A DNA stretch of 64,000 nt from assembly GCF_900236475.1 (NCBI RefSeq), contig NZ_LT963352.1, positions 2,666,001 through 2,730,000 of the forward strand, read 5' to 3'. Both the position numbers and the translations under genes were made by a program. Under the pieces are notes generated by a model, which made no database searches, was not told the DNA's origin, and worked only from the letters and a program-made list of their open reading frames with translations. Positions 39,990-49,251 of the stretch are shown one piece after another. Positions within the stretch are counted from its first letter, which is position 1. Each line of letters opens with the position of its first letter. This DNA is from Streptomyces chartreusis NRRL 3882 (GTDB taxonomy: Bacteria > Actinomycetota > Actinomycetes > Streptomycetales > Streptomycetaceae).

Positions 39990-40772
39990 ATGGACAAGAG
40001 GATCCTTTCGCGCGACGGCACCCGCATCGCCTACGAGAGCACCGGCCGGGGCCCCGCCGTCGTCCTGGTGAGCGGTGCGATGTCGACGGGCGGCACCCTG
40101 GCGCCGCTCGCCGTGTCGCTCTCGGAGCGTTTCCAGGCCGTCGTGTACGACCGCCGGGGCCGCGGTGCCAGCGGGGACACGCCGCCGTACGCCGTGGAGC
40201 GCGAGGTCGAGGACCTCGCGGCGGTGATCGAGGCGGTGGGCGGCGAGGCGTTCCTGTACGGCATCTCGTCGGGCGGGGCGCTGGTGCTGGAGGCGGCGGC
40301 GAGCGGTCTGCCGGTGCGGCGGGCCGCGGTGTACGAGACGCCGTTCGCGATGTCGGAGGAGGGTGCCGAGGAGCGCGCCGAGTACACCCGGCGGCTGACG
40401 GAGGCGCTCGGTGAGGGGCGGCGCGGGGACGCGGTCGAGCTGTTCCTGCGGCTGACCGGCCTGGCCGAGGGGGTGATCCAGGGCGCCCGCCAGTCCCCCA
40501 TGTGGGCCGGCATGGAGACGATCGCCCCGAGCCTCGCCTACGACGACGCCGTCATGCGCGACGGGCGGGTCCCCCGGGACCGGCTGGCGTCGATCGGCGT
40601 TCCCGTCCTGGCGGTCGCGGGCGACGCGAGCCCCGACTGGCTGCGCGAGGCGGCCCGGGCGATCGCGGAATCCGTCCCCCAGGGGTCGTACCGGACGCTC
40701 CAGGGCCAGACGCACATGGTGGAGCCGAATGTGCTGGCGCCGGTGCTGGTGGAGTTCTTCTCACGGGGGTGA
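39990..40772 (+). CDS. Alpha/beta hydrolase
   Basis: A protein of 260 residues with the alpha/beta hydrolase pattern: VVLVSGAMSTGG (oxyanion region), YDRRGRGASGDT, nucleophile elbow YGISSGGAL, acid in VAGDASPDW, and the catalytic His in QGQTHMVE. The sequence is typical of the numerous small cytoplasmic hydrolases and esterases of Streptomyces. It may be cotranscribed with the DUF427 gene just before it. The substrate is unknown. Confidence 0.82.
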   Translation: MDKRILSRDGTRIAYESTGRGPAVVLVSGAMSTGGTLAPLAVSLSERFQAVVYDRRGRGASGDTPPYAVEREVEDLAAVIEAVGGEAFLYGISSGGALVLEAAASGLPVRRAAVYETPFAMSEEGAEERAEYTRRLTEALGEGRRGDAVELFLRLTGLAEGVIQGARQSPMWAGMETIAPSLAYDDAVMRDGRVPRDRLASIGVPVLAVAGDASPDWLREAARAIAESVPQGSYRTLQGQTHMVEPNVLAPVLVEFFSRG

Positions 40773-40806
40773 CAGGGACGGGGGGCCTGCCCGCACGTCC
40801 GCAGCG

Positions 40807-41937
40807 TCAGGCCACGCCCGCCGCCGCTCGCCTGGTCGACGCGATCGTCGCGGAGCCCACCACGCGCGTGCCGTCGTACAGGACGATCGCCTGGCCGGGG
40901 GCGACGCCGCGGACCGGCTCGGCGAAGGACACCTCCAGCCGGCCGTCGACCAGCTCGGCGGTGACCTCGGTCTCGCCGCCGTGTGCGCGGAGCTGGGCCG
41001 TGTAGGTGCCCGGGCCGGTGGGGGCGGCGCCGCACCAGCGCGGCTTGATCGCGGTCAGGGCGCTGACGTCCAGGGCGTCGGCCGGGCCGACGGTGACCGT
41101 GTTGGTGACCGGGGAGATGTCGAGGACGTAGCGCGGCTTGCCGTCGGGCGCCGGGGTGCCGATGCGCAGGCCCTTGCGCTGGCCGATGGTGAAGCCGTAC
41201 GCGCCCTCGTGCGTGCCGAGCCGGTTGCCGGACTCGTCGACGATGTCGCCCTCGGAGCGGCCGAGCCGGTTCGCGAGGAAGCCCTGGGTGTCGCCGTCGG
41301 CGATGAAGCAGATGTCGTGCGAGTCGGGCTTCTTGGCCACCGCCAGGCCCCTGCGCTCGGCCTCGGCGCGGATCTCGTCCTTGGTGGTGAGCGTGTCCCC
41401 GAGCGGGAACATCGCGTGGGCGAGCTGCTTGTCGTCCAGGACGCCGAGGACGTAGCTCTGGTCCTTGGCCATGTCGGAGGCGCGGTGCAGCTCGCGGGTG
41501 CCGTCCTCGTGCACGATCACCTTGGCGTAGTGGCCCGTGCAGACCGCGTCGAAGCCCAGCGCGAGCGCCTTGTCCAGCAGCGCCGCGAACTTGATCTTCT
41601 CGTTGCAGCGCAGGCAGGGGTTGGGGGTGCGGCCGGCCTCGTACTCGGCGACGAAGTCCTCGACGACGTCCTCACGGAAGCGGTCGGCGAGGTCCCACAC
41701 GTAGAAGGGGATGCCGATGACGTCCGCCGCGCGGCGGGCGTCGCGCGAGTCCTCGATGGTGCAGCAGCCCCGCGCGCCCGTCCGGAAGGATTGCGGGTTG
41801 GCGGAGAGCGCGAGGTGGACGCCGGTCACGTCGTGGCCCGCCTCGGCCGCGCGGGCGGCGGCGACGGCGGAATCGACTCCGCCGGACATGGCGGCCAGGA
41901 CGCGGAGGGGACGGGAGCGCTGCGGGGTGTGAGTCAT
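40807..41937 (-). CDS. mnmA: tRNA-specific 2-thiouridylase
   Basis: Adds sulfur to uridine 34 of Lys, Glu and Gln tRNAs. At 376 residues it has the ATP-binding P-loop AMSGGVDSA, the first catalytic Cys in [14 protein letters not shown] and the second in [12 protein letters not shown]. The C-terminal part has the expected beta-barrel segments. ATG 41937 begins directly before the P-loop domain; the open frame up to 42015 overlaps the divergent amidase start region and is not credible. The sulfur source is likely to be the cysteine desulfurase encoded nearby on the same strand. Confidence 0.95.
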   Translation of the reverse strand: MTHTPQRSRPLRVLAAMSGGVDSAVAAARAAEAGHDVTGVHLALSANPQSFRTGARGCCTIEDSRDARRAADVIGIPFYVWDLADRFREDVVEDFVAEYEAGRTPNPCLRCNEKIKFAALLDKALALGFDAVCTGHYAKVIVHEDGTRELHRASDMAKDQSYVLGVLDDKQLAHAMFPLGDTLTTKDEIRAEAERRGLAVAKKPDSHDICFIADGDTQGFLANRLGRSEGDIVDESGNRLGTHEGAYGFTIGQRKGLRIGTPAPDGKPRYVLDISPVTNTVTVGPADALDVSALTAIKPRWCGAAPTGPGTYTAQLRAHGGETEVTAELVDGRLEVSFAEPVRGVAPGQAIVLYDGTRVVGSATIASTRRAAAGVA

Positions 41938-41996
41938 AACGCTTCCAGGGTACGGGGCGCGGGAACCAGGGCGGCCGGGTATCCGTTGGCGATCAC

Positions 41997-42662
41997 ATGG
42001 GGGCGAGACGAGCATCCAAGGACACGGACCGGCGCATCGGGCGGCGGGCCCTGATCGTCGGCGGGGCGGCGGCCGCCGCGGGTTCCGCGGTGCTGGCCCG
42101 GGACGAGCTGGGCCGGCTGTGGTGGCGCGTGCCGGGCGTGGAGAAGCCCCGCAAGGAGGGCGAGGTCGACTACGCGGGCGCGCGCTGGGTGGCCGCGTCG
42201 GACGCGAACTGGCGCCGTGCGGACCGGCCCGACGACTACGGCATAGACATGGTGGTCGTCCATGTCACCCAGGGCAGCTTCGACAGCGCGGTGAAGGCGT
42301 TCCAGGACCCGGCGCACAAGGCTGCCTCGCACTACATCGTCCGCAAGGACGGGCACATCGCCCAGATGATCCGCGAGCTCGACGTGGCATACCACGCGGG
42401 CAACCGCGACTACAACGAGCGCAGTGTCGGCATCGAGCACGCGGGTTTCGTGGACCGGCCGCAGGACTTCACGGACGAGATGTACGAGGCCTCGGCCCGC
42501 CTCACGGCCCGGATCTGCGCGCGCTACGACATACCCGTCGACCGCGAGCACATCATCGGCCATGTGGAGGTCCCGGGCACGGACCACACGGACCCGGGGC
42601 CGCACTGGGACTGGGACAGGTACATGCGGCTGGTGCGTGCGGCGCGTACGACACCGGCCTGA
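41997..42662 (+). CDS. Tat-exported N-acetylmuramoyl-L-alanine amidase
   Basis: A protein of 221 residues that cleaves the muramic acid-peptide bond of peptidoglycan. A twin-arginine-like signal is present ([13 protein letters not shown] then a hydrophobic Ala-rich core). The amidase_2/PGRP domain has zinc ligands His in VVVHVTQG, His in the YHAGNR region and the [11 protein letters not shown] site, with SVGIEHAGF as the core strand. It sits on the opposite strand between mnmA and the cysteine desulfurase. It is probably used for cell-wall turnover or recycling outside the membrane. Confidence 0.88.
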   Translation: MGARRASKDTDRRIGRRALIVGGAAAAAGSAVLARDELGRLWWRVPGVEKPRKEGEVDYAGARWVAASDANWRRADRPDDYGIDMVVVHVTQGSFDSAVKAFQDPAHKAASHYIVRKDGHIAQMIRELDVAYHAGNRDYNERSVGIEHAGFVDRPQDFTDEMYEASARLTARICARYDIPVDREHIIGHVEVPGTDHTDPGPHWDWDRYMRLVRAARTTPA

Positions 42663-42690
42663 CCGGTCGAGCGGGGCGGGACGGCGGGAA

Positions 42691-43860
42691 CTACGTCAGC
42701 CCCGCCGCCCGCGCCCGTTCCACCGCCGGGCCGATGGCCTTCGCCAGGGCCTCGATGTCGGCCTCCGTGGAGGTGTGGCCGAGGGAGAAGCGGAGGGTGC
42801 CGCGGGCCAGGTCCGGGTCGGTGCCGGTGGCGAGGAGGACGTGGCTGGGCTGGGCGACGCCGGCGGTGCAGGCGGAGCCGGTGGAGCACTCGATGCCCTG
42901 GGCGTCGAGCAGCAGCAGCAGGGAGTCGCCCTCGCAGCCGGGGAAGGTGAAGTGCGCGTTGGCCGGGAGCCGCCCCTCCGGGTCCGGGTCGCCGCCGAGG
43001 ATCGCGTCCGGCACGGCCTCGCGGACGGCGGCGACGAGGGCGTCGCGCAGGGCGCCGATCTCGCGGGCGAACCACTCGCGCTGCTCGGCGGCCAGCCGCC
43101 CGGCGACCGCGAACGAGGCGATGGCCGGCACGTCGAGCGTGCCGGAGCGCACGTGCCGCTCCTGGCCGCCGCCGTGCAGGACGGGGACGGGGGTGTGCTC
43201 ACGGCCGAGGATCAGGGCACCGATGCCGTACGGCCCGCCGATCTTGTGGCCGGACACCGTCATCGCGGCGAGGCCGGAGGCGGCGAAGTCCACGGGGGTC
43301 TGGCCGAAGGCCTGGACGGCGTCCGAGTGCAGCGGGACACCGAACTCGGCGGCCGCGTCGGCGAGTTCGCGGATCGGCAGGATCGTCCCGATCTCGTTGT
43401 TCGCCCACATGACGGTGGCGAGGGCCACGTCGTCGGGGTTGCGGGCGATCGCCTCGCGCAGGGCGTCCGGGTGGACGCGGCCGTGGGCGTCGACGGGCAG
43501 GTACTCGATGGTGGCGCCCTCGTGTTCGCCGAGCCAGTGCACGGCGTCGAGGACCGCGTGGTGTTCGACGGGGCTGGCGAGGACGCGGGTGCGGGCCGGG
43601 TCGGCGTCCCGGCGTGACCAGTAAAGGCCCTTGACGGCGAGGTTGTCGGCCTCCGTGCCGCCCGAGGTGAAGACGACCTCGCTGGGGCGGGCGCCGAGGG
43701 CTTCGGCGAGGGTCTCGCGGGCCTCCTCGACGGTGCGGCGGGCCTGCCTGCCGGATGCGTGGAGGGAGGACGCGTTGCCGGTGGCACCCAGGTGGGCGGT
43801 GAGCGCCTCTGCCGCCTCCGGGAGCATCGGGGTGGTCGCGGCGTGGTCGAGGTAAGCCAT
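42691..43860 (-). CDS. Cysteine desulfurase (NifS/IscS type)
   Basis: PLP enzyme of 389 residues that takes sulfur from cysteine as a persulfide. It has the PLP lysine K206 in SGHKIGGP, the substrate His-containing SPVEHHAV segment, and the active-site Cys331 in STGSACTAG. The short class II-like insertion near the Cys is compatible with IscS/NifS. Its position two genes upstream of mnmA suggests it supplies sulfur for tRNA thiolation; use for Fe-S clusters is also possible. The amidase on the other strand separates it from mnmA. Confidence 0.9.
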   Translation of the reverse strand: MAYLDHAATTPMLPEAAEALTAHLGATGNASSLHASGRQARRTVEEARETLAEALGARPSEVVFTSGGTEADNLAVKGLYWSRRDADPARTRVLASPVEHHAVLDAVHWLGEHEGATIEYLPVDAHGRVHPDALREAIARNPDDVALATVMWANNEIGTILPIRELADAAAEFGVPLHSDAVQAFGQTPVDFAASGLAAMTVSGHKIGGPYGIGALILGREHTPVPVLHGGGQERHVRSGTLDVPAIASFAVAGRLAAEQREWFAREIGALRDALVAAVREAVPDAILGGDPDPEGRLPANAHFTFPGCEGDSLLLLLDAQGIECSTGSACTAGVAQPSHVLLATGTDPDLARGTLRFSLGHTSTEADIEALAKAIGPAVERARAAGLT

Positions 43861-44009
43861 GGTGAGCCCGATTCTACGGCTCCGCCGCGGCGGTCCTCAG
43901 ATCAAGGTTGGCCGAACCTGAAGGGAAGTGAACCGCTTTCCGGCGCGGCTGCGGCCCGTCGCCCCCGGGCCGACCGCGGCTCGTCGACGAAGGACGGTCC
44001 GACGGCGGC

Positions 44010-44276
44010 TCAGAAGCTCCACGAGATCGTGCTGTCGGCCTGCACGAACGCGGCCAGGACCAGCAGGTCGGCGACGCCGAGGCCCAGACCCAGCAACGCA
44101 CGGCCGCGGCGCTGGGTGCCGCGCCACAGGGCGACGCTCGCCAGCACGATGGCGATCGGGCCGAGGAAGATGTTGAGGACGAGGAGGCCGAGCAGGCCCA
44201 GGATGAAGGACGCGACAGCCATGCCGTCGGTGTCACGGATACCGGTGCGGCGCGTGGCCGGAGCGGTGAGCTGCAT
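44010..44276 (-). CDS. Small DUF4190-type membrane protein
   Basis: A protein of 88 residues with two long hydrophobic segments (FILGLLGLLVLNIFLGPIAIVLASVALW and RALLGLGLGVADLLVLAAFV). The pattern, opening with a polar stretch then MAVASFILGLLGLL, is that of DUF4190 proteins. ATG 44276; an internal ATG just before the first segment is an alternative. Function unknown. It belongs to the small membrane genes downstream of the FabR-like regulator's divergent region. Confidence 0.7.
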   Translation of the reverse strand: MQLTAPATRRTGIRDTDGMAVASFILGLLGLLVLNIFLGPIAIVLASVALWRGTQRRGRALLGLGLGVADLLVLAAFVQADSTISWSF

Positions 44277-44329
44277 GGTGATCGACTCCCGGTGTCGGGT
44301 CGGTGGGTGGTCGGTGAGCGGGTGCGGCG

Positions 44330-44497
44330 TCAGTGGGCCTGGGTGTGGCGCCGGCGGCCGTGGCGCTCGCGGAGCGCGAAGATGCCGAGCCAGACGGCGA
44401 TGACGACGCCCGTGGCCACGGAGAAGGTGAGCGGCGCGTGGGCCACGGTGCCCAGGACGAAGCCCAGCAGCAGGAGTGCGGCGACGATGAACAGCAC
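44330..44497 (-). CDS. Small hydrophobic membrane protein
   Basis: A very short protein (about 55 residues) of two hydrophobic segments, starting VLFIVAALLLLGFVLG, and ending in an Arg/His-rich tail. Start: GTG 44497, with a GGGGG stretch nine bases upstream. A GTG at 44548 would add 17 residues, but those codons overlap the palindrome at 44521-44548 that looks like an operator, so the shorter form is preferred. It is divergent from the FabR-like TetR gene and is the best candidate for its repression target. I do not recognise a family. Confidence 0.65.
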   Translation of the reverse strand: MLFIVAALLLLGFVLGTVAHAPLTFSVATGVVIAVWLGIFALRERHGRRRHTQAH

Positions 44498-44520
44498 GGG
44501 AAACAACCCCCAGGGTTTCG

Positions 44521-44607
44521 GTGAACGTTTGTAGTTACAGTTGTTCACTGACTTCCCAGTCTAGCCTGCCTCACGACTTTCCAATTACAGAGAACAGTTG
44601 TTAACTG
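44521..44607. promoter_or_regulatory. Putative operators and divergent promoters of the FabR-like TetR gene
   Basis: A palindrome GTGAAC...GTTCAC spans 44521-44548. A second, CAGTT-gtt-AACTG, is at 44595-44607. Both contain the identical nonamer ACAGTTGTT (44537-44545 and 44594-44602). Between them lie promoter-like boxes: plus strand TTGTTC (44541-44546) with TAGCCT (44562-44567), and minus strand TTGGAA (44579-44584) with TAGACT (44558-44563), each with a short 15-base spacer. The repeated motif is clear; the promoter boxes are tentative. Confidence 0.5.
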
Positions 44608-44613
44608 CATGGT

Positions 44614-45252
44614 ATGAGTCACACTCTCGGCATCCGGCAGGCCCAGAAGCTGAAGACGCGGCAGGCGCTCCTGGACGCGGCCCTCGGGCTGCTGGAGGAG
44701 CAGAGCCTGAGCAGCCTCGGCCTGCGCGAGGTCACCCGCGCCGTCGGTGTCGCCCCGACCGCCTTCTACCGCCACTTCCGCTCCACGGCGGATCTGGGCG
44801 TGGCCCTGGTCGAGGAGGCGCTGGGCAGCCTGCACCCGATGATCCGGACGACGGTGTCCACGACGGGCGACAGTGAGGAACGCATCACGCGCACCATCGA
44901 GCTGATCGCCCGTCACGTCGACGGGTACCCCGCACATGTCCGGTTCATCGCCCGTGAACGACATGGCGGAGTCCAGCCGGTCCGGGAGGCCATACGGGAC
45001 CAGCTGGCCCGGTTCGCCCAGGAGGTCAAGGACGAACTGGCCAAGGACCCGGTGTCCGCGGGCTGGACCGAGGACGACCTGCTGATGCTCGCGCACCTCT
45101 ACGTCGACCAGATGCTGATCACCGCGTCGCTGTTCCTGGAGGCACTGGAGGGGCCGGAGCGGGAGCGCGAGGAGCGGACCCGGCACGTCGCGCAGGTGGC
45201 GACCCGGCAGATGCGGCTGATCGGCCTGGGCCGGCACCACTGGCTGGACTGA
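44614..45252 (+). CDS. TetR-family regulator, FabR-like
   Basis: A protein of 212 residues. The N-terminal half, with QKLKTRQALLDAALGLLEEQSLSSLGLREVTRAVGVAPTAFYRHFRS, closely follows the helix-turn-helix region of E. coli FabR, the regulator of unsaturated fatty-acid synthesis. The middle FIARERHGG region is also FabR-like. A lipid-related ligand is therefore suspected but not proven. It is divergent from the small membrane-protein gene, with two copies of a motif in between. No desaturase gene is visible in this window. Confidence 0.85.
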   Translation: MSHTLGIRQAQKLKTRQALLDAALGLLEEQSLSSLGLREVTRAVGVAPTAFYRHFRSTADLGVALVEEALGSLHPMIRTTVSTTGDSEERITRTIELIARHVDGYPAHVRFIARERHGGVQPVREAIRDQLARFAQEVKDELAKDPVSAGWTEDDLLMLAHLYVDQMLITASLFLEALEGPEREREERTRHVAQVATRQMRLIGLGRHHWLD

Positions 45253-45369
45253 CCGCACGAACAGGACGCGGCGGGGCGACGGCGGGCGCGGCTGTCCGTC
45301 CTGCCGCCCCTGCCCGCCGGCGACCTGGCCCCCACCGCGCGCCTCAGGACACCCCGCCGACCAGGCGTT

Positions 45370-46347
45370 TCACCCCTGCTCCTCGCCGGAGCGCTGGTAC
45401 AGCTCCGCGACGGAAGCGGCCGCCCGGGCCAGTTCCTCGCGCACCTGAGGGGGTGAGAGGACCTCCACCTGGTCGGCGAACACGAGCAGTTGGCGGGTCT
45501 CCCCGAGCAGTCCGTACGTCAGCCGCACGGTCGCCCACTCGCTCTCGCCGTCGTCGTCGAGGAATTCCGACGGGAGGAAGGCCGTCAGCCGCAGGAACAT
45601 GTCGAGCCGGTCGCGCCGCACCCGGACGGTGACGTTCAATCCGCTGGGCCGCTCCTCGACCTGGCGGCGCAGGATCTCCCAGACTCCGGCGAGTTCGACG
45701 CCCGGACGCCGCCGCACGGGCTCGTCGAGGAGCCGGGCGGAGCGCACCCGGTCCGCCCGGAAGAGCCGGGGCTCGGCCCGCCGGTCGGCGACCAGATACC
45801 AGACGCCGGCCTTGGCGACGAGGCCGTACGGGTCGACGGTGTACGTCCGCACCTGGCGCTCCCCGCTGTGCCGGTAGCGCAGCCGCAGCCTGCGGTCGGC
45901 GAAGACCGCGTCCCGCAGCACCTCCAGGTCGACGGTCGGCTGCGGCCCGCCGCGCCAGCGGGTGGCGTCGACGAGGATGCGCCGGGAGGCCGTCTCGGCG
46001 GCCGGGCGGTGCGGGGCCGGCAGCGCGGCCATCACCTTGCGCAGGGCCGAGCCGAACGCCGCGTCCAGACCGAGCGCGGCGTGCGCGCCCTGCGCGGCCA
46101 GGACGAACAGCGCGCGCGACTCGTCGGCGGTCAGACCGGTGACGTCGGTACGGAATCCGGCGAGCAGTTCGATGCCGCCGTGCCGGCCGCGTTCGGCGTA
46201 GACCGGGACGCCGGCGGCGGACAGGGACTCGACGTCGCGGTAGACGGTGCGGACCGACACCTCCAGCCGTTCGGCGAGTTCGCGGGCGGGGACCCGGCCG
46301 CGGGTCTGGAGGAACAGCAGGATCGACAGCAGACGGTCGGACTTCAC
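45370..46347 (-). CDS. WYL-domain transcriptional regulator
   Basis: A protein of 325 residues with an N-terminal HTH_11/DeoR-like domain (RVPARELAERLEVSVRTVYRDVESLSAAGVPVYAERGRHGG) and a central WYL domain (LRLRYRHSGERQVRTYTVDPYGLVAKAGVWYLVADRR). The C-terminal WCX-like extension follows. Such YafY-type proteins are repressors or sensors of nucleic acid or small ligands. It is divergent from the DinB-like gene at 46449, about 100 bases away, and probably controls it. Confidence 0.88.
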   Translation of the reverse strand: MKSDRLLSILLFLQTRGRVPARELAERLEVSVRTVYRDVESLSAAGVPVYAERGRHGGIELLAGFRTDVTGLTADESRALFVLAAQGAHAALGLDAAFGSALRKVMAALPAPHRPAAETASRRILVDATRWRGGPQPTVDLEVLRDAVFADRRLRLRYRHSGERQVRTYTVDPYGLVAKAGVWYLVADRRAEPRLFRADRVRSARLLDEPVRRRPGVELAGVWEILRRQVEERPSGLNVTVRVRRDRLDMFLRLTAFLPSEFLDDDGESEWATVRLTYGLLGETRQLLVFADQVEVLSPPQVREELARAAASVAELYQRSGEEQG

Positions 46348-46448
46348 GGCATCAGCATCGTGGCGGGCGAGGGCGCGGGCAAATGTTGACGGCGGCTGTC
46401 AGGTTTTCCGGCCATGCTCCCCCTGTCCACGCACTCAGGAGGAGTCTC

Positions 46449-47033
46449 ATGACCAACGATCCCCGTCCGCTGTTCGCCCGGGCCGCGCAGCAGGCCGCCG
46501 AGCTCATCGCGTCCGTCCGCGCGGAGCAGCTGGACGGCCCCACGCCGTGCACCGAGTTCGACGTGCGCACCCTGCTGAGCCATCTCACCGGTGGGGCCCG
46601 CCGGGTGGCCGTCGTCGCCGAGGGCGGTGACGCGGCCGCGGTACGGCCGTTCGCCGAGGACGTGCCGGACGACGGCTGGACGGCCGCGTACGACGAGGCC
46701 AGGACCCGGGCCGTGAAGGCCTGGGCGGGCGACGACCTGCTGGACACGGTGGTGCGCCTGCCGTTCGGCGAGATGCCCGGCCGCGCCGCCGTGTCGGCCT
46801 ACGTCCTGGAGACGGTGACCCACGCCTGGGACCTGTCCGAGGCCCTGGGGCACCCGCGCGAACTGGACCCGGAGCTCGCCGAGTTCGCGCTGACCGTCGC
46901 CCAGCGCATGCTGCCGGACGAACAGCGGGACGAGAACACGCCGTTCGCCTCGGCCCGGCCGGCCCCCGAGGGCGCCGACGTCTACGGCAGGCTGGCGGCC
47001 TGGCTGGGGCGCGAGCCGCTCAGCCGAGCCTGA
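46449..47033 (+). CDS. TIGR03086-type DinB-like metal-binding protein
   Basis: A protein of 194 residues with the mycothiol-dependent maleylpyruvate isomerase-like (DinB) fold as used by actinobacteria. Visible features: LDGPTPCTEFDVRTLLSHLTGG (metal His in the helix), and VLETVTHAWDLSEALG with the second His. Start: ATG 46449 with AGGAGGAG just upstream. These proteins often use mycothiol and take part in detoxification; the reaction here is unknown. The divergent WYL gene is the likely regulator. The last 14 bases overlap the convergent thioesterase gene. Confidence 0.82.
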   Translation: MTNDPRPLFARAAQQAAELIASVRAEQLDGPTPCTEFDVRTLLSHLTGGARRVAVVAEGGDAAAVRPFAEDVPDDGWTAAYDEARTRAVKAWAGDDLLDTVVRLPFGEMPGRAAVSAYVLETVTHAWDLSEALGHPRELDPELAEFALTVAQRMLPDEQRDENTPFASARPAPEGADVYGRLAAWLGREPLSRA

Positions 47034-47880
47034 CCCGCGCGAGCTGACGGGACTGCGCCACCAGCCGGTCGGCGCTGTCCCACACCTCGGCGTCCTCCTC
47101 CAGGAAGCCGCCGGCGAGGTTGCGCGTGGTGATCGACACGCGCAGCGGGCCCGGCGCCGGGCGGCAGCGGACGTGCACGGTCAGCTCGACGGTGGGCACC
47201 CAGCCCTTCAGCCCGAGTTCGAAGGCGGTGGGCGGCAGGGCGTCCACCGCCAGCAGGAGGGAGAGCGGGTCGTGGTCTCGGCCGTCCGCGAGCCCGAACC
47301 AGGCCCGCATCTCGCCCTTGCCGGACGGCTTGCCGAGGGCCCAGCCCAGGGTCGCCGGGTCCAGCTTGAGCATCAGCCGGTCGGTGATGGCCGAGCTGCC
47401 GGAGAAGGGGGCGGCCCCGTCCTCCGGGCCGAAGCAGTGCTCCAGCGGCGGGATCGCCGGCGGCCTGGCCGTCGTACGGACGTCGTCGGGCAGGGCGTCC
47501 AGGTCGCCGTAGGAGGCGAGGACGCGGATGCGTTCCACCTCGCGGCCCTCGTCGTCGTACTGGAAGAGGGAGGCCTGGCCGGTCGACAGGGTCCGGCCGG
47601 TGCGGACGGCTTCCGTGCGGACGACCGCGGGGCCGGGCTGGGACGCGGTCAGGTAGTGCGCCGAGACGGTGAAGGGGTCGGCGTGCGGCAGGGTGTCCGC
47701 GAGCGCGCGGCCCAGAACGGCCAGCAGGTAGCCGCCGTTGACGGCGCTGATGATCGTCCAGCCGGCGGAGAGGTCGATGTCGTAGACGCCGGGCGCGCGT
47801 CGGCTGAGCGCGGTGTCGCGGTCGAACTCGCTGTCCCCGATCGTGGCCCGGACGGCCGGGGCGGAGGCTGCTTCTGGCAT
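47020..47880 (-). CDS. Acyl-CoA thioesterase-like protein (double hotdog)
   Basis: A protein of 286 residues that fits the TesB-like double-hotdog thioesterase family. SAVNGGYLLAVLGRAL carries the Gly-rich turn of the first hotdog helix, and WVPTVELTVHVRCRPAPGPL is the second-hotdog region near the C-terminus. Start: ATG 47880 (MPEAASAP); the GTG/ATG 15 bases earlier lacks a site. It may hydrolyse acyl-CoA in fatty acid metabolism; the chain length is not predictable. It overlaps the convergent DinB-like gene by 14 bases. Confidence 0.78.
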   Translation of the reverse strand: MPEAASAPAVRATIGDSEFDRDTALSRRAPGVYDIDLSAGWTIISAVNGGYLLAVLGRALADTLPHADPFTVSAHYLTASQPGPAVVRTEAVRTGRTLSTGQASLFQYDDEGREVERIRVLASYGDLDALPDDVRTTARPPAIPPLEHCFGPEDGAAPFSGSSAITDRLMLKLDPATLGWALGKPSGKGEMRAWFGLADGRDHDPLSLLLAVDALPPTAFELGLKGWVPTVELTVHVRCRPAPGPLRVSITTRNLAGGFLEEDAEVWDSADRLVAQSRQLARVRLG

Positions 47881-48015
47881 GGCTGAACAGTACAAGAACT
47901 AACTACTAAGCGGTAGCTTTGGTTGGTTCCGGCTTGGGTGAGGCCCGGGCAATTTCTCGGTAAGTGTCCGCACTCGTCCGTCAACCCGGAACGCCGTCCG
48001 TCCCTCTGAAGAGAC

Positions 48016-49251
48016 ATGAGCCTCACCGGGACTCCGTTCCTCTACACGCTGATCGCGCTGTCGGTCGTCGCGCTCGCGCTGCCGCTCGCCCTGTGGTCGC
48101 GCGTCCGCGGTCCCCGCGCCCTGCGGACGGCGACGCGCACGCTGATGCTGCTGTTCGCCCAGGGGACCGCCGTGGCGCTGGTCTTCACGCTGGTCAACAA
48201 CGCCAACAACCTGTACGACAACTGGGCCGACCTGCTCGGCACCGGCAACCACGTGCAGCAGGCGGCCGACCTCGGCGCCGACGGCACCGGAGGCATCGCA
48301 CTGAAACGGCTGCCCAAGGTGCGCCAGACCTTCCGGCCGGCCACCGGGCCCGGCATGCGCGCGGCCGGCGGGGTGCAGGTCACCCAGCTCAAGGGCCGGG
48401 TGTCGGGCGTGAACGCCGAGGTCTACGTCTGGCTCCCGCCCCAGTACGACGAACCGGCCTACCGGCACCACAGATTCCCGGTGGTGGAGCTGCTGCCCGG
48501 CTACCCCGGCTCGGCGAAGGCCTGGTTCGGCTCGCTGCACGCGCACGAGCAGTTGGAGCCGCTGATGCGGGACGGGCAGGTCGCCCCGTTCATCCTGGTC
48601 GCGCCGCGCACCAATCTGCTGGCCGGGGTGGACACCGGCTGCGCCAACATCCCGGGCACGGTCAACGCAGACACCTGGCTGAGCGTCGACGTGCCGATGA
48701 TGGTCATGGACAACTTCCGCGCCGAATCCGCCCCGCAGGGCTGGGCCGTGGCCGGCTACTCGGCCGGGGCGCACTGCGCGGCCAAGCTCGCCGTCGCCCA
48801 CCCGGACCGCTACCGGGCCGCCGTCAGCCTGTCCGGCTACAACGACCCGATCGGCGAACGTGACTCGCTCGCCGCGCAGACCCCCGCGCTGCGGGCCGAG
48901 AACAACCCCTACCTGCTGCTGCGCAAGGCGCCCGTCCCGCCGCGCGTCTCGCTGTACCTCTCCGGCCAGCCGCACGACGGCTACGAGGCGGCCGTCGCCC
49001 TGGAACAGACCGCGAAGGCCCCGACGACCGTGCACGTGGTGTACATCCCGAGGAGCGCGGGCGGTCACACCATGGCGCTGTGGCGGCCGCAGGTGATCCC
49101 GGCGTTCCGCTGGCTGACGGAGGTGACGGGCCACGGCCACGTCACGGCAGGACCGGCTGCTCCTCCTCGCTCACCGTCGACCGGCGGTGCCAGGCCCGCG
49201 GAGCTCGCCAGTGGAACCGCATCGCGAGCAGGCGCAGTACGAAGGCGGTGA
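48016..49251 (+). CDS. Membrane-anchored esterase-family alpha/beta hydrolase
   Basis: A protein of 411 residues: two N-terminal hydrophobic segments (TLIALSVVALALPLALW and LFAQGTAVALVFTLV), then an esterase-D/mycolyltransferase-type domain. The nucleophile elbow is AGYSAGAH; VVELLPGYPGS is the oxyanion strand and a late His is in SAGGHTMALW. The domain would be outside the membrane. The conserved part ends near residue 375; the last ~37 residues (Ala/Pro/Arg-rich) are read from DNA that is antisense to the TRIC gene, giving a 110-base convergent overlap. Function may be ester hydrolysis or acyl transfer at the cell surface. Confidence 0.82.
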   Translation: MSLTGTPFLYTLIALSVVALALPLALWSRVRGPRALRTATRTLMLLFAQGTAVALVFTLVNNANNLYDNWADLLGTGNHVQQAADLGADGTGGIALKRLPKVRQTFRPATGPGMRAAGGVQVTQLKGRVSGVNAEVYVWLPPQYDEPAYRHHRFPVVELLPGYPGSAKAWFGSLHAHEQLEPLMRDGQVAPFILVAPRTNLLAGVDTGCANIPGTVNADTWLSVDVPMMVMDNFRAESAPQGWAVAGYSAGAHCAAKLAVAHPDRYRAAVSLSGYNDPIGERDSLAAQTPALRAENNPYLLLRKAPVPPRVSLYLSGQPHDGYEAAVALEQTAKAPTTVHVVYIPRSAGGHTMALWRPQVIPAFRWLTEVTGHGHVTAGPAAPPRSPSTGGARPAELASGTASRAGAVRRR

